From Bowdeniella nasicola (lineage in GTDB: Bacteria; Actinomycetota; Actinomycetes; Actinomycetales; Actinomycetaceae): a DNA stretch of 64,000 nucleotides. Location of the stretch: positions 86,781 to 150,780 of the forward strand of contig JAUNVA010000005.1 in assembly GCA_030537895.1 (NCBI GenBank). The letters run 5' to 3'. The notes below the pieces were generated by a model that saw nothing but the letters and a program-made list of their open reading frames with translations, was not told the origin of the DNA and searched no databases. The position numbers and the translations under genes were made by a program. Of this stretch, positions 27,122-36,038 are shown piece by piece (the stretch's first letter is position 1; every line of letters starts with the position of its first letter).

Positions 27122-28024
27122 ATGCGGATGCCCGTGCCGTGGGCTCGGCCCGTGAACCCGCTTCCACCCATCACGATGGAAGCTGTGCTCACGGGCCTTG
27201 CCACGCTTGCCATCCTCCTGCTGGTGTCGATTGCCGTGCGCTATCTTGTGCGCGTGTTCATGACGTGGCGGGGGCGGTCGAAAAGCTCCGCGCGCGTTTT
27301 CGGCCGCCTCGCAGGGTGGCTCATGGTGGGGGTTGCGATCATCGCCAGTCTCACGGTGACGTTCCCCTCGATCCGACCCGTCGACGTCGTGGGTGGCGTG
27401 GGGGTCATCTCGATCGCCGCGGGTATCGCCTTCCAGACGGTGCTCGGCAACATGTTCGCCGGAATCGTGATCCTCGCGCGGGACCTCTTTCGGGTGGGCG
27501 ACCAGATTCAGGTCAATGAGCATGCGGGCACGATCCGCAAGCTCGACCTCACCGCGTCGACGCTGCGCACTTTTGACGGGCGGCTGGTCGTGATTCCGAA
27601 CGGGGTACTGCACTCAGCGATCGTTACGGTGCAGACGGGCTACGCCAATGTGCGTACCGCCGTCGAGATCGATCTCGACATGGCCGCAGACATCGATGAG
27701 GCCCGCGACGCCGCGCTCGACGTCATGCACCGCCTCGACTGTGTGCTCGATACCCCCGCCCCCGATGCCCTGGCGAAGTCGGTGGGGGACGAACGCGTCA
27801 CCCTCGAGCTGCGGTTCTGGTCCGGGGCGCTGCAACTGGAGACGCGCGCCGCGCAGCACGAGGTCATCAAGGAGACCCTGCGCGAATTCACGAAGCGTTC
27901 AATCCCGCTGCCGTCGGCCGCCACCACACTTGACGCGACCGCCCGCCTGCGCGCTGCCCTCGCTTCGGTACCGGATTCCGCCGTGGATCCTCGCGGAGAG
28001 GACGACTCGGCGAGCGTACGCTAG
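27122..28024 (+). CDS. MscS-family mechanosensitive ion channel
   Basis: Small-conductance mechanosensitive channel homologue, about 300 residues, with three hydrophobic helices in the first 125 residues. The pore-lining helix and beta domain match the family: VGVISIAAGIAFQTVLGNMFAGIVILARDLFRVGDQI, then VVIPNGVLHSAIVTV. It would open on hypo-osmotic shock. ATG at 27122 lies 2 bp after the nrdE stop; no good ribosome site is seen, and ATG at 27176 is an alternative. It occupies the place after nrdE where nrdF often sits. Confidence 0.85.
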   Translation: MRMPVPWARPVNPLPPITMEAVLTGLATLAILLLVSIAVRYLVRVFMTWRGRSKSSARVFGRLAGWLMVGVAIIASLTVTFPSIRPVDVVGGVGVISIAAGIAFQTVLGNMFAGIVILARDLFRVGDQIQVNEHAGTIRKLDLTASTLRTFDGRLVVIPNGVLHSAIVTVQTGYANVRTAVEIDLDMAADIDEARDAALDVMHRLDCVLDTPAPDALAKSVGDERVTLELRFWSGALQLETRAAQHEVIKETLREFTKRSIPLPSAATTLDATARLRAALASVPDSAVDPRGEDDSASVR

Positions 28025-28096
28025 GCCGCGCAGGGGTCGCCGCCGCACCGATGTGGCGCCGCTGGTGCGTCGTTGGCAATCCCGGGGCCGCGGTCC

Positions 28097-29359
28097 CTAG
28101 GCGAGCCGGCGGGCGTTTCCCCCGGGGCGCGTGACAAGCGTGTGGGCGTGCGCACCCGGTTTCGGGTGGCGGGTGCGATAGTCGGCGAGCCAGCGCTCGG
28201 CGAACTCCTCGGCCTCTGTGCTGCGCACCATGGCCCACACGGACCCGCCGAAGCCGGCTCCGAACGCGGATGCGGCCGCCGCCCCCATTCTGCGGGCGCT
28301 ACGCTGCAGGCTGACTGTCTCGGGCACCTGGTTGCCGAGGCCTTCCTCGCTCCACCGTTGCGACGAGTCCACAATCCGGCCGAACTCGCCCAAGTCCCCT
28401 CGCTGCAGAGCCGTCGCGGCGCGCGGGACGAAGCGTTCCGATTCGGCGATGAACTGCTCGAGGCGCCCGCGCAGGTAGGAATCCTCCGAGGCGATGCCAC
28501 GCAGCGTCGTGGTGGCGCCCTGCCCGGAGCGCACGGCGTCGCGCAGCCACACATCGCGGCGTCCCGTGAGTCGGTTCCATCGCGTCACGAGGTCGGCGGT
28601 AGCGAGCGCCGCCCGGTTGTAGAGCTCCTTGGCTGCACCGGTTTTCTCCGCGAGCACGCCGGAGACGGCGACGACGAAGGAGTAGTCCTCAGGGAAGGGT
28701 ATGACCGCTTCGCGGATGGTCGGACAGAACCCGTATTGCACGAGCGAATCCGGCTCGGCGCACAGCATCGATGTGTGGTCCTCACTCCCGCCAAAGGTCC
28801 CGACGCCGCGGTGCCCCGCGAGGTCTTTAAAGCTCATGCCGTTCTCCACGCAGGCGAGGTACATGGCAAGTTCCTCGGGGCTCGTGATCGCAGCGCGGTA
28901 GCGCGGGTCGTCGGCAAGGCCGCCAAGGTCAATCAGGACGCGGGCGACCCCGACGATTAGGGCGGAGGAGGACGACATGCCGGAGGCGAGCGGCAGGGTG
29001 GAGTCCAGCGAGATGTGGGCGCCGGGGACGGCAGTGCCGAAGTTGGTGACGAGGCGGGAGACGACGGCGGCCGGGTAGCCGGCCCAGTGCCCGTCAGGAA
29101 CCTGCTGATCGATCGCGAGCGGCAGGGTGACCGTGTCCGCGACGGGCCGCGAGGTGATGCGCACGATCGGGTCCGACAGGCGCCGGGCGTGCAGGGTTAT
29201 GCCGGCGTCGGCGGCGGCCAGAAGGGAACGGCCTCCGGCGTAGTCGGTGTGCTTTCCAAGGACCTCGATGCGGCCCGGAATGAACCAGCTGGTGGTTTCT
29301 CGGGCCGAGTCTGGCCAGGGCGCGAAGCGCCCACCATCGAGCGGGATGCCGGAGGTCAC
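28097..29359 (-). CDS. GHMP-family sugar kinase (galactokinase-like)
   Basis: 420 residues with galactokinase-type motifs: PGRIEVLGKHTDYAGG near residue 28, LPLASGMSSSSALIVG (ATP-binding GHMP loop) near 130, and the C-terminal GAGFGGSVWAMV. The first motif has Lys where galactokinase has Glu (GEHTDY), so the sugar may not be galactose. The GTG start at 29359 overlaps the stop of the upstream nucleotidyltransferase by 4 bp. Together they would phosphorylate a sugar at C1 and activate it to an NDP-sugar; this is inference. Confidence 0.75.
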   Translation of the reverse strand: MTSGIPLDGGRFAPWPDSARETTSWFIPGRIEVLGKHTDYAGGRSLLAAADAGITLHARRLSDPIVRITSRPVADTVTLPLAIDQQVPDGHWAGYPAAVVSRLVTNFGTAVPGAHISLDSTLPLASGMSSSSALIVGVARVLIDLGGLADDPRYRAAITSPEELAMYLACVENGMSFKDLAGHRGVGTFGGSEDHTSMLCAEPDSLVQYGFCPTIREAVIPFPEDYSFVVAVSGVLAEKTGAAKELYNRAALATADLVTRWNRLTGRRDVWLRDAVRSGQGATTTLRGIASEDSYLRGRLEQFIAESERFVPRAATALQRGDLGEFGRIVDSSQRWSEEGLGNQVPETVSLQRSARRMGAAAASAFGAGFGGSVWAMVRSTEAEEFAERWLADYRTRHPKPGAHAHTLVTRPGGNARRLA

Positions 29360-30183
29360 AGGACGACGTCCACGTGGGAGAGGTGCTCGCGCACCGCGGC
29401 GATATCGTCGCGACGTGACATGTCGAGACACCCGGCCGCGACCGGCACGACCGTGAAGGTTTCGCCACTGTCAATCGCGTGCGCGACGGCGGAGGCGAGT
29501 TCGTATTCGCCGCGAATCGAGGGAGAAATGGCGTCGCAGGCGTCGAAGATCGCGGGCGTGAAGAGCCAGGCATTCATGGAGATGGGGGCCGACTCGCCGA
29601 ATTGGGCAAGGGTGGCGTGATCGGGCTTCTCGATGATCCGCGCGAGATGGGAGTCCTCGTCCACGTCGAGGATCGCGAAGGCTTGGATGCGTTCCTCAGG
29701 GATGTTCGATTCGGCGAGCAGTGCGGTGCGCTCAAACCCAAGGAGTGCCGAGCCGGGCGCCTCGAGCAACGCTGAGAGTGCCTCAACGGGGTAGTAGTTG
29801 TCCGAGTTCAGCACGAGGAAGCGGCGCTCGCCTACCGCGTCGCGGGCCGCGGCGACGGCGTCGGCCGTTCCGAGGGGCTTTTCCTGCACAGCGAACCGCA
29901 CGCGCACGCGGGTGAGGTCGAGGGAGGCGAAGTGTTCGCGGATCATGTCGTGCTCGGGTCCGATGACCAGGCAGACCTCGGTGATGCCCGCGTCGGCGAG
30001 GGCGGAAACGAGATAGTCCAGGAAGGGCCGCCCGACATCGATCATGCCTTTCACGCCGGCGTCGGCAGCGGCGGCAGCCTGCCCCTCAAGCTGCGTGGTG
30101 TCACTCGCAGCGCGCATGCGGGTGCCCAGGCCGCGGGCAAGAATGACGGCCGTTGTGGGACGGGTATCGAAGTCTTTGGCCAT
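29356..30183 (-). CDS. Sugar-1-phosphate nucleotidyltransferase
   Basis: 275 residues of the NTP-transferase family: AVILARGLGTRMRA at residues about 12-25 (nucleotide-binding GXGTR loop, with Ala-Arg replacing the common Ala-Gly), KGMIDVGRPFLDYLVSALADAGI, and FLVLNSDNYYPVEAL for the metal/nucleotide site. Coupled by a 4-bp overlap to the GHMP kinase, it likely makes an NDP-sugar from that kinase's product. The ATG at 30183 has TACGAT 6 nt upstream (leaderless). No glycosyltransferase is adjacent. Confidence 0.8.
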   Translation of the reverse strand: MAKDFDTRPTTAVILARGLGTRMRAASDTTQLEGQAAAAADAGVKGMIDVGRPFLDYLVSALADAGITEVCLVIGPEHDMIREHFASLDLTRVRVRFAVQEKPLGTADAVAAARDAVGERRFLVLNSDNYYPVEALSALLEAPGSALLGFERTALLAESNIPEERIQAFAILDVDEDSHLARIIEKPDHATLAQFGESAPISMNAWLFTPAIFDACDAISPSIRGEYELASAVAHAIDSGETFTVVPVAAGCLDMSRRDDIAAVREHLSHVDVVL

Positions 30184-30189
30184 GAAATG

Positions 30190-30241
30190 ATCGTAACCCG
30201 TCACGTGACGGGCCGGTGCGGATGCGGCGCGCCGGTAATGT
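30190..30241. promoter_or_regulatory. Divergent leaderless promoter pair
   Basis: On the minus strand TACGAT (30190-30195) is 6 nt before the nucleotidyltransferase ATG. On the plus strand TAATGT (30236-30241) is 6 nt before the peptidase ATG at 30248. Only 64 bp separate the two start codons, and neither gene has a ribosome site. Confidence 0.5.
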
Positions 30242-30247
30242 GGCGGC

Positions 30248-32368
30248 ATGAAAGCGAGAGATATCCAGCACCTACGGACCCTCACCAGTCTTGACCTCCT
30301 GACGACCGGTGAGGTGATCGCTGCCGTCTCCTCACCCGACCTCGTGAGCGACCAGAACGTCTCGCTACTACGGGCTTTCGCTCCGGGGGCCGAGCCGGCT
30401 GGGCGCCTCGTGACCCGCGGCCCGCGCGATACCTCGGTGCGCGTGAGTCCGGATGGGCGCCTCATCGGATTTTTGCGCTCGGCGCCCAGTTCCGCACTTT
30501 CTGATGACGTCGAGGCTAGCTACGAGGTCGCCCCGCAGCTGCACCTCATGGATGCCCGCGGCGGTGAGGCATTCACGGTGACCGACCTGCCGCTCGGGGT
30601 ACGCGATTTCGTGTGGTTGCCCGACTCGACGGGGCTCGTCGTCCAGGCGCCTGTGCCCGAGGCCGAACGCTACCGGGCGGACATCGGCGCGGCGCTCGAA
30701 CCGCCGCGCCGCCTGCCGGCCACGCACGGGCGCCTGAACGGCCGCGGTTACGTCTACGACCGGCCGGACCACCTCTTCTTCGTGCCCGTGCCAGCGCTAC
30801 ACGAGGACCCCGCCTTCGAGGCCAGCGCCCGCGCTAGCGAGCGCGGCCTCAGCGCGCGCCCCCTTGGCCAGGCCACACGTATGACCGAGGGGCCGGCGGC
30901 ATTCACCCTTCTCGACATCACCGCTGATGACCGATACGCGCTCGCGCTCTCCCGCCAGCACGAGGGCTGGGAGCAGGACCTGCGTGAGGATCTGTTCGCC
31001 GTTCCGCTCAAGGATTTCGGCGACGGCCTCGACGAGCCGACCCGTCTGACGGGGGCGCCGGACCGATCGGGGCCCGCATATGGAATCGAGGACGCGTGCA
31101 TGAGTGCCGACGGCGCGCTGTGGCTTCTCGCGAGCCCCCTCGGGCAGGACGGCCTCGACTTCGTCGCCGCCCCCTGTTCGGTGTATCGCGTCGGACCCGA
31201 GCGGGCCCACGCCCTGCTCGCGGGGCAGGACGCGCCACTCTTTGCATGCGAGGACACCACGCCCTCGCCCCTGACCGATGGGCGAGTCGAGGTGATCGCT
31301 CCACTGGTCGCCCACGAGACCCCGGGTGGTTCCGCGGTGATATTCGGCGTGGCCGAACGTGGCGCGGTGCGCTGCGCGGCACTCTCGCCGGACGGCGACC
31401 TGACCTTCTACACACCCGGAACCGCGGTCGCGACCGCCTGGAGCGCTCGCGGCGGTCAGCTCGCCGTCGCATTGGCTGACGCCACCTCAGCGGGCGACGT
31501 ATGGTGCGTCAGGGAGGGCGAAGCCGAGCGCCTATCCGACCTCTCGGTTGGGCTGCGCCGCTCCGGACTCATCCGCCCGATCGAGCGCGTGTATTCGGGC
31601 CCCACTTCCGCGCGGGACTGCACCCCCTACCCCGTACACGGATGGGTGCTCCTGCCGGAGCGGGGCGGCCCGCACCCGGTGCTGCTCATGATCCACGGCG
31701 GGCCGCATTCCGCCTACACGCCCGCTGTTTTCGACGAGGCGCAGGTCCTCGCCGAGGCCGGCTACGCCGTCGTCATGTGCAATCCGCGCGGCTCTGCGGG
31801 CTATGGCAGCGCCCACGGACGCGCGGTGAAGGAGGCGTTGGGGACCGTCGATATGAGTGACGTCCTCGCCTTCCTATCCGGAGCACTCGAGGAGTTCGAG
31901 GATCTCGATGCGGCCCGGCTGGGGGTGATGGGCGGCTCGTATGGCGGCTACCTCACGGCCTTCATCATCGGCCACGACCATCGCTTCAGCGCCGCCATTG
32001 TGGAGCGCGGCTACCTCGATCCGACGACGTTCGTGGGCCCGTCAGACATCGGCTGGTTCTTCTCTGAGCAGTACGTCGGCACCGACCCTCAGGCCGTCGC
32101 GCGGCAATCCCCGATGACGTACCTCGACGAGGTACGCACCCCCGTGCTGGTCGTGCACTCGGAAGAGGATCTGCGCTGTCCGCTGGATCAGGCCCTGCGC
32201 TACTACGTGGAGCTCCGTCAGCGCGGGGCGATAGCCGAGGCGCTCATCTTCCCCGGTGAAAACCACGAGCTCTCCCGTTCGGGCAGCCCGCTGCACCGAC
32301 TCGACCGTTTCGAGGCGATCCTCGAGTGGTGGGCGCGCTACCTTCCGGTGGGCCTCGAGGGGCCCTAG
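30248..32368 (+). CDS. S9-family (prolyl oligopeptidase-type) serine peptidase
   Basis: 706-residue cytosolic peptidase: an N-terminal beta-propeller-like region (about 1-440) and a C-terminal alpha/beta hydrolase. The catalytic Ser564 is in GGSYGGYLT; Asp is in VVHSEEDLRCPLDQA and His in FPGENHELSRSG. The oxyanion segment MIHGGPHSAYT is present. It most resembles acylaminoacyl-peptidase/dipeptidyl-type S9C members. There is no signal peptide. It converges on the amidohydrolase gene with a 4-bp overlap of stops. Confidence 0.88.
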   Translation: MKARDIQHLRTLTSLDLLTTGEVIAAVSSPDLVSDQNVSLLRAFAPGAEPAGRLVTRGPRDTSVRVSPDGRLIGFLRSAPSSALSDDVEASYEVAPQLHLMDARGGEAFTVTDLPLGVRDFVWLPDSTGLVVQAPVPEAERYRADIGAALEPPRRLPATHGRLNGRGYVYDRPDHLFFVPVPALHEDPAFEASARASERGLSARPLGQATRMTEGPAAFTLLDITADDRYALALSRQHEGWEQDLREDLFAVPLKDFGDGLDEPTRLTGAPDRSGPAYGIEDACMSADGALWLLASPLGQDGLDFVAAPCSVYRVGPERAHALLAGQDAPLFACEDTTPSPLTDGRVEVIAPLVAHETPGGSAVIFGVAERGAVRCAALSPDGDLTFYTPGTAVATAWSARGGQLAVALADATSAGDVWCVREGEAERLSDLSVGLRRSGLIRPIERVYSGPTSARDCTPYPVHGWVLLPERGGPHPVLLMIHGGPHSAYTPAVFDEAQVLAEAGYAVVMCNPRGSAGYGSAHGRAVKEALGTVDMSDVLAFLSGALEEFEDLDAARLGVMGGSYGGYLTAFIIGHDHRFSAAIVERGYLDPTTFVGPSDIGWFFSEQYVGTDPQAVARQSPMTYLDEVRTPVLVVHSEEDLRCPLDQALRYYVELRQRGAIAEALIFPGENHELSRSGSPLHRLDRFEAILEWWARYLPVGLEGP

Positions 32369-33708
32369 AGGAGCGCCTCGAGGTCCTCGGTGGGGACCCC
32401 GCCCGCGTCCTCGAACTCCTGGCGTACGGCAGCCAGCAGGTCGGCGTCCTCGACGAGGTCTGCCGCGGTTCCTGCGAGCGCCCGAGCGGAGGCGGCCAAC
32501 ACCTCGTCCGCGCGCTCCTCGGCGGCGAAGTCGGCAAAGTGGGCCGTGTGCAGGGACACGCCCCCTGGCGCGATCGCGACCATCGGGTGGATCGAGGGGA
32601 CGCGCACCGACACGTTGCCCATATCGGTGGAGCCCGCGCCGGACACGATCGTCTGCGGGCCCATGATCTCCTGGCCCGCGGCCGAATAGTGGAGGGCGAA
32701 GCGTTCGGCCATGATGTCGTTGCTACGCACGGGCAGACACGGCGGCGTGTCATCCCAGCGCACGGTCGCCTCACAGCCGGTTGCGTGCGCGGCCGCGACG
32801 ATCACGGCTTCCACCCGGTCGGAGAGTTCGGTAAGCCCCGTCGTCGTCGCCGAGCGGACGTACAGGTGCATCTTCGTGCGCTCCGGGATCACGTTCGGTG
32901 CGCTCCCGCCTTCCAGGATGACGGCGTGGATGCGGTCGGTGAACAGGAGCTGCTGGCGCAGCATGGAGACGCCGTTGTAGACCTGCACGGCGGCATCGAG
33001 TGCGTTCAGCCCCATGAACGGGGAGGCGGAGGCGTGCGTCGATTGTCCGGTGAAGGTGACGTACAGCTCGCGCAGGCCCAGATAGTCCGTCGTCGAGGTG
33101 CGAGACACCCCGGCGTAGGGGTGGACCATCATCGCGGCGTCGATGCCCTCGAGGGCACCGTGTTGGACCATGATCTCCTTGCCGGTGCCGTTCTCCTCTG
33201 CGGGGGTGCCGAGGAGCACGAGGCGCGCCCCGGCCTTCGCGACCGCGGGCGCGGCCACGAGAAAGGCACCGACCCCAGAGGCGCAAATGACGTTGTGCCC
33301 GCAGGCGTGCCCGATGCCCGGGAGGGCATCGTATTCCGCCATGATGGCGATGGTGGGGCCGTCCGCATCCTCATCCCCGGCCTCGCAACGAAGCGCCGTT
33401 TCGAGGCCGTGCACGCCGACGGTGGGCTCGTAACCGTGCCGGCGCAGTAGGTCGGCGACGGCTGCCACGGACTCGTATTCCTTGAAACCGAGTTCGGGGT
33501 TGTGAAACAGCTGGTGGGAGAGCTCCACGAGGTCGGTGCGCAGCTCGTCAATGCGGGCGTCGAGGGTCTCGCGTGTGGCGGGCGCCGCCCCGTCGTAGCT
33601 GTCCTGCCAGGTGATGGGGACGACGTCCTCCGACTGCAGGGCGAGGAACTCCCGGCCCGAGCGGGAGGGCTCGGCCAGGCGTTCCGACTCGACGGTGAAC
33701 TCACGCAT
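32365..33708 (-). CDS. M20-family amidohydrolase
   Basis: 447 residues of the M20 aminoacylase/p-aminobenzoyl-glutamate hydrolase type. Metal-site motifs: IAIMAEYDALPGIGHACGHNVI near residue 120, GTPAEENGTGKEIM (Glu-Glu general base region), and a C-terminal HTAHFADF. The dimerisation insert begins at TFTGQSTHASASP. It should cleave an amide bond of an N-acyl or N-aroyl amino acid. It overlaps the upstream transporter gene by 8 bp, so the transporter probably imports its substrate. Confidence 0.87.
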   Translation of the reverse strand: MREFTVESERLAEPSRSGREFLALQSEDVVPITWQDSYDGAAPATRETLDARIDELRTDLVELSHQLFHNPELGFKEYESVAAVADLLRRHGYEPTVGVHGLETALRCEAGDEDADGPTIAIMAEYDALPGIGHACGHNVICASGVGAFLVAAPAVAKAGARLVLLGTPAEENGTGKEIMVQHGALEGIDAAMMVHPYAGVSRTSTTDYLGLRELYVTFTGQSTHASASPFMGLNALDAAVQVYNGVSMLRQQLLFTDRIHAVILEGGSAPNVIPERTKMHLYVRSATTTGLTELSDRVEAVIVAAAHATGCEATVRWDDTPPCLPVRSNDIMAERFALHYSAAGQEIMGPQTIVSGAGSTDMGNVSVRVPSIHPMVAIAPGGVSLHTAHFADFAAEERADEVLAASARALAGTAADLVEDADLLAAVRQEFEDAGGVPTEDLEALL

Positions 33709-35023
33709 CTGGATGCTCCTTTGCTTCGCGGGCGGCGATGTCGGCGTCGATCAGGTCTGCCTTCCGGTAGAAGAGCACCGACAGGGTCGAAATCAGTGAC
33801 ATGACGAGGAAGAGGGCCGCGACGGGCTCCCACCGGTTGCCCAGCGAGGTGTCGAGCCACTGGGCGAGGGCCGGTACAGACATCGAGATGATGCCGGCGA
33901 GCTGGTAGGCCAGGGAAATGCCGGACTGGCGGGTGGCGGCCTGAAACCAGCCCGAGACGTAGGTGCCGATGACCGCGTAGGCGATCGAGGAGGCGACCGT
34001 GCCGATGAACTGCCCGGCCCACAGGCCGGCAACGGTGCCGTGTTCGACGAGCCAGAGCATGGGGAAGGCGACCACCATGTGCAGCACGAGACCCACCAGG
34101 GTCACGAGCCGGGTCGACCAGCGGTCGGCGGCCCAGGCAGCCAGCGGTACGACGACGATGATCGTGATCGAGACCATCATGCCGGACTGGGAGAGCTGGT
34201 GGTCGGTGAAGCCAAGGCGGGAGACGCCGCGCCCGTTCACGTAGGAGCTGATGATGTACAAGCCCGCGATCGTGATGAGGAACGCACCGGTGGCTTGCGC
34301 GACCGTGCGCCAGGAGGTGCGCATCAGTTCCACGACGGGGGCCGCGGCCTCCTCCTTCTCGAGCTGTTCCTCGACGGAGGCCTTGAAGATTGGGGATTCT
34401 TCGAGCTTGATTCGCAGGTAGATGCCGAGGATGCCGAGCAGACCCGCGAACAGGAAGGGGATGCGCCAGGTCCACTCGAGCATGAGGTGGCTGATCGACG
34501 GCATGGTGAGCAGCGTGAACATGCCGGTGGATCCCAGCAAGCCGAGGCCGTTTCCGATCTGAGGGAAGGACCCGTAGATGGCGCGCAGACCCGGCGGGGC
34601 GGCCTCCACGGCGTAGAGGGTCGCACCGCCCCATTCGCCACCGACGGCGAGTGATTGGACAGACCGCGCGATGAGCAGCAGCGCGATCGCGATCCACCCC
34701 ACCTGATGGTAGGAGGGCAACAGCCCGATCGAGACGGTCGCGGCCGTCATCATGACGAGGGAGGCGATGAGCGCGCGTTTACGACCGATCCGGTCCCCGA
34801 TATGCCCGAAGAGTACGGCGCCAAGCGGGCGTGTAATACCGGCAATCGCAAGCGTCACATACGAGGAGAGGATTCCGGTTCCCGGGTCTAAGTGAGGAAA
34901 GAAAATCTGAGGAAAGACCACGGCAGCGGCGAAAATATAGATTCCGTAGTCGTACCACTCAATTGCAGTGCCCAACAAGGTTGCACCCATGATTCGTGCG
35001 GGTCGCGCCTGCGTCGTGCTCAT
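33701..35023 (-). CDS. MFS transporter of the metabolite:H+ symporter (MHS) type
   Basis: 440 residues with about twelve membrane helices. Features of the MHS subfamily: GTAIEWYDYGIYIFAAAVVFPQIFFP at the N-terminus, GHIGDRIGRKRALIASL after helix 2, and QSLAVGGEWGGATLYAVEAAP. MHS members import shikimate, alpha-ketoglutarate, proline/betaine and similar small organic acids. The ATG at 35023 follows GGAGG by 5 nt. It is followed by the M20 amidohydrolase and is divergent from the dimethylargininase gene. Confidence 0.87.
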   Translation of the reverse strand: MSTTQARPARIMGATLLGTAIEWYDYGIYIFAAAVVFPQIFFPHLDPGTGILSSYVTLAIAGITRPLGAVLFGHIGDRIGRKRALIASLVMMTAATVSIGLLPSYHQVGWIAIALLLIARSVQSLAVGGEWGGATLYAVEAAPPGLRAIYGSFPQIGNGLGLLGSTGMFTLLTMPSISHLMLEWTWRIPFLFAGLLGILGIYLRIKLEESPIFKASVEEQLEKEEAAAPVVELMRTSWRTVAQATGAFLITIAGLYIISSYVNGRGVSRLGFTDHQLSQSGMMVSITIIVVVPLAAWAADRWSTRLVTLVGLVLHMVVAFPMLWLVEHGTVAGLWAGQFIGTVASSIAYAVIGTYVSGWFQAATRQSGISLAYQLAGIISMSVPALAQWLDTSLGNRWEPVAALFLVMSLISTLSVLFYRKADLIDADIAAREAKEHPDA

Positions 35024-35061
35024 CGTAACCTCCGTCGGTTGGAGCGCGTGCACTAAAGATA

Positions 35062-35073
35062 GTACAAACGTAC
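35062..35073. promoter_or_regulatory. Inverted repeat in the transporter/DDAH divergent gap
   Basis: GTAC-AAAC-GTAC lies in a 132-bp AT-rich gap between two divergent genes and is flanked by ...TA and CA..., giving TGGTACGTTTGTACT on the other strand, similar in layout to sites of FadR-type GntR regulators. A shared operator is plausible but unproven. Confidence 0.3.
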
Positions 35074-35155
35074 CAATATGTGAAGGGTGTCTTTAGGTTC
35101 AGTTGAAATTGTCTCATTGATGTAAAAGAGAAGGAATAGGGAGGACAATAGCATC

Positions 35156-35935
35156 ATGGAACGTTTTCATGCATTGATTCGCCGCCCCTCTCCGAAACTT
35201 GCCGATGGCATCGTGACCCATATCGAACGCAGCGAGGTCGACGCCGATCTCGCCATGCGGCAGTGGGAGAATTACGTCGCCGCCCTGCACTCTGCGGGGT
35301 GGACCACCCATGAGGTGGAGAAGATCGATTCGTGCCCCGATGGCGTCTTCGTGGAAGACACCATGGTCGTATACGACGACGTCGCCGTCATCGCCCGCCC
35401 CGGCGCTGATGAACGCCGCCCCGAAGTTGAGGCGGCTGAGGCTAAGGTCCGTGAACTCGGCTACCGCATTGAACATATCGAAGCCCCTGGCACCCTGGAC
35501 GGTGGTGACGTCCTGAAGTTCGCAGGCACCGTCTGGGTGGGCCAGGGAGGCCGCACGAATGAGGAGGGCCTTCGCCAACTCGCCGCGTACCTGGAACCGC
35601 TCGGTGCGAAGGTTATCGGCGTGCCACTCACGAAGGTGTTGCACCTGAAGTCCGCCGTGACGGCCCTGCCCGACGGCACCGTCGTCGGCTATGAGCCCCT
35701 GGTTGACGACCCCGACGTGTGGGAGAACTTCCTCGCCGTTCCGGAAGAGTCGGGCAGCCACGTGGTACTCCTCGGTGACGACACGATTCTCATGGCCGCC
35801 GATGCCCCGAAGAGTGCCGAGCTCTTCCGGGAGCGCGGCTACCGCGTGATCGAGGTCGACATCTCGGAGTTCATCAAGCTTGAGGGGTGCGTGACCTGTC
35901 TGTCGGTACGGCTGCGGGGGATGCCCGAAAGCTAG
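35156..35935 (+). CDS. Dimethylarginine dimethylaminohydrolase (DDAH)
   Basis: Pentein-fold enzyme converting N-omega-methylated arginines to citrulline and (di)methylamine. 259 residues. The catalytic His is about residue 163 (LHLKSAVTALPDG), the nucleophile Cys is 248 in GCVTCLSVRL, and GVFVEDTMVV with APGTLDGGDVL supply the guanidine-binding acids. The layout separates it from arginine deiminase, whose gene is at the other end of the window. Divergent from the transporter/amidohydrolase pair; followed by a terminator. Confidence 0.87.
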   Translation: MERFHALIRRPSPKLADGIVTHIERSEVDADLAMRQWENYVAALHSAGWTTHEVEKIDSCPDGVFVEDTMVVYDDVAVIARPGADERRPEVEAAEAKVRELGYRIEHIEAPGTLDGGDVLKFAGTVWVGQGGRTNEEGLRQLAAYLEPLGAKVIGVPLTKVLHLKSAVTALPDGTVVGYEPLVDDPDVWENFLAVPEESGSHVVLLGDDTILMAADAPKSAELFRERGYRVIEVDISEFIKLEGCVTCLSVRLRGMPES

Positions 35936-35950
35936 CGCCCTCCAGCGTTG

Positions 35951-35975
35951 GCGGCCGCCCGTTGCGGCCGCTTTT
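35951..35975 (+). terminator. Rho-independent terminator after DDAH gene
   Basis: GCGGCCGC-CCGTT-GCGGCCGC followed at once by TTTT gives an 8-bp perfect stem, 5-nt loop and short T-tract, 16 bp after the stop. Confidence 0.6.
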
Positions 35976-36007
35976 CCGCCCAGGCCGCGCAGCGCGCGCC
36001 TGGGCGG
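35976..36007. terminator. Bidirectional hairpin between DDAH and patatin genes
   Basis: CCGCCCAGGC (35976-35985) pairs perfectly with GCCTGGGCGG (35998-36007) around a 12-nt GC loop; AAAAG follows on the minus strand side. It can serve the convergent patatin gene. Confidence 0.5.
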
Positions 36008-36038
36008 AGCTGTGCGTCCGGCCGGTGGTCAGCGCGCT

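Noticed and set aside
25749..27167. 472-codon minus-strand frame opposite nrdE
   Set aside because: nrdE is unambiguous on the other strand; the frame has Val/Asp/Arg-biased shadow composition.
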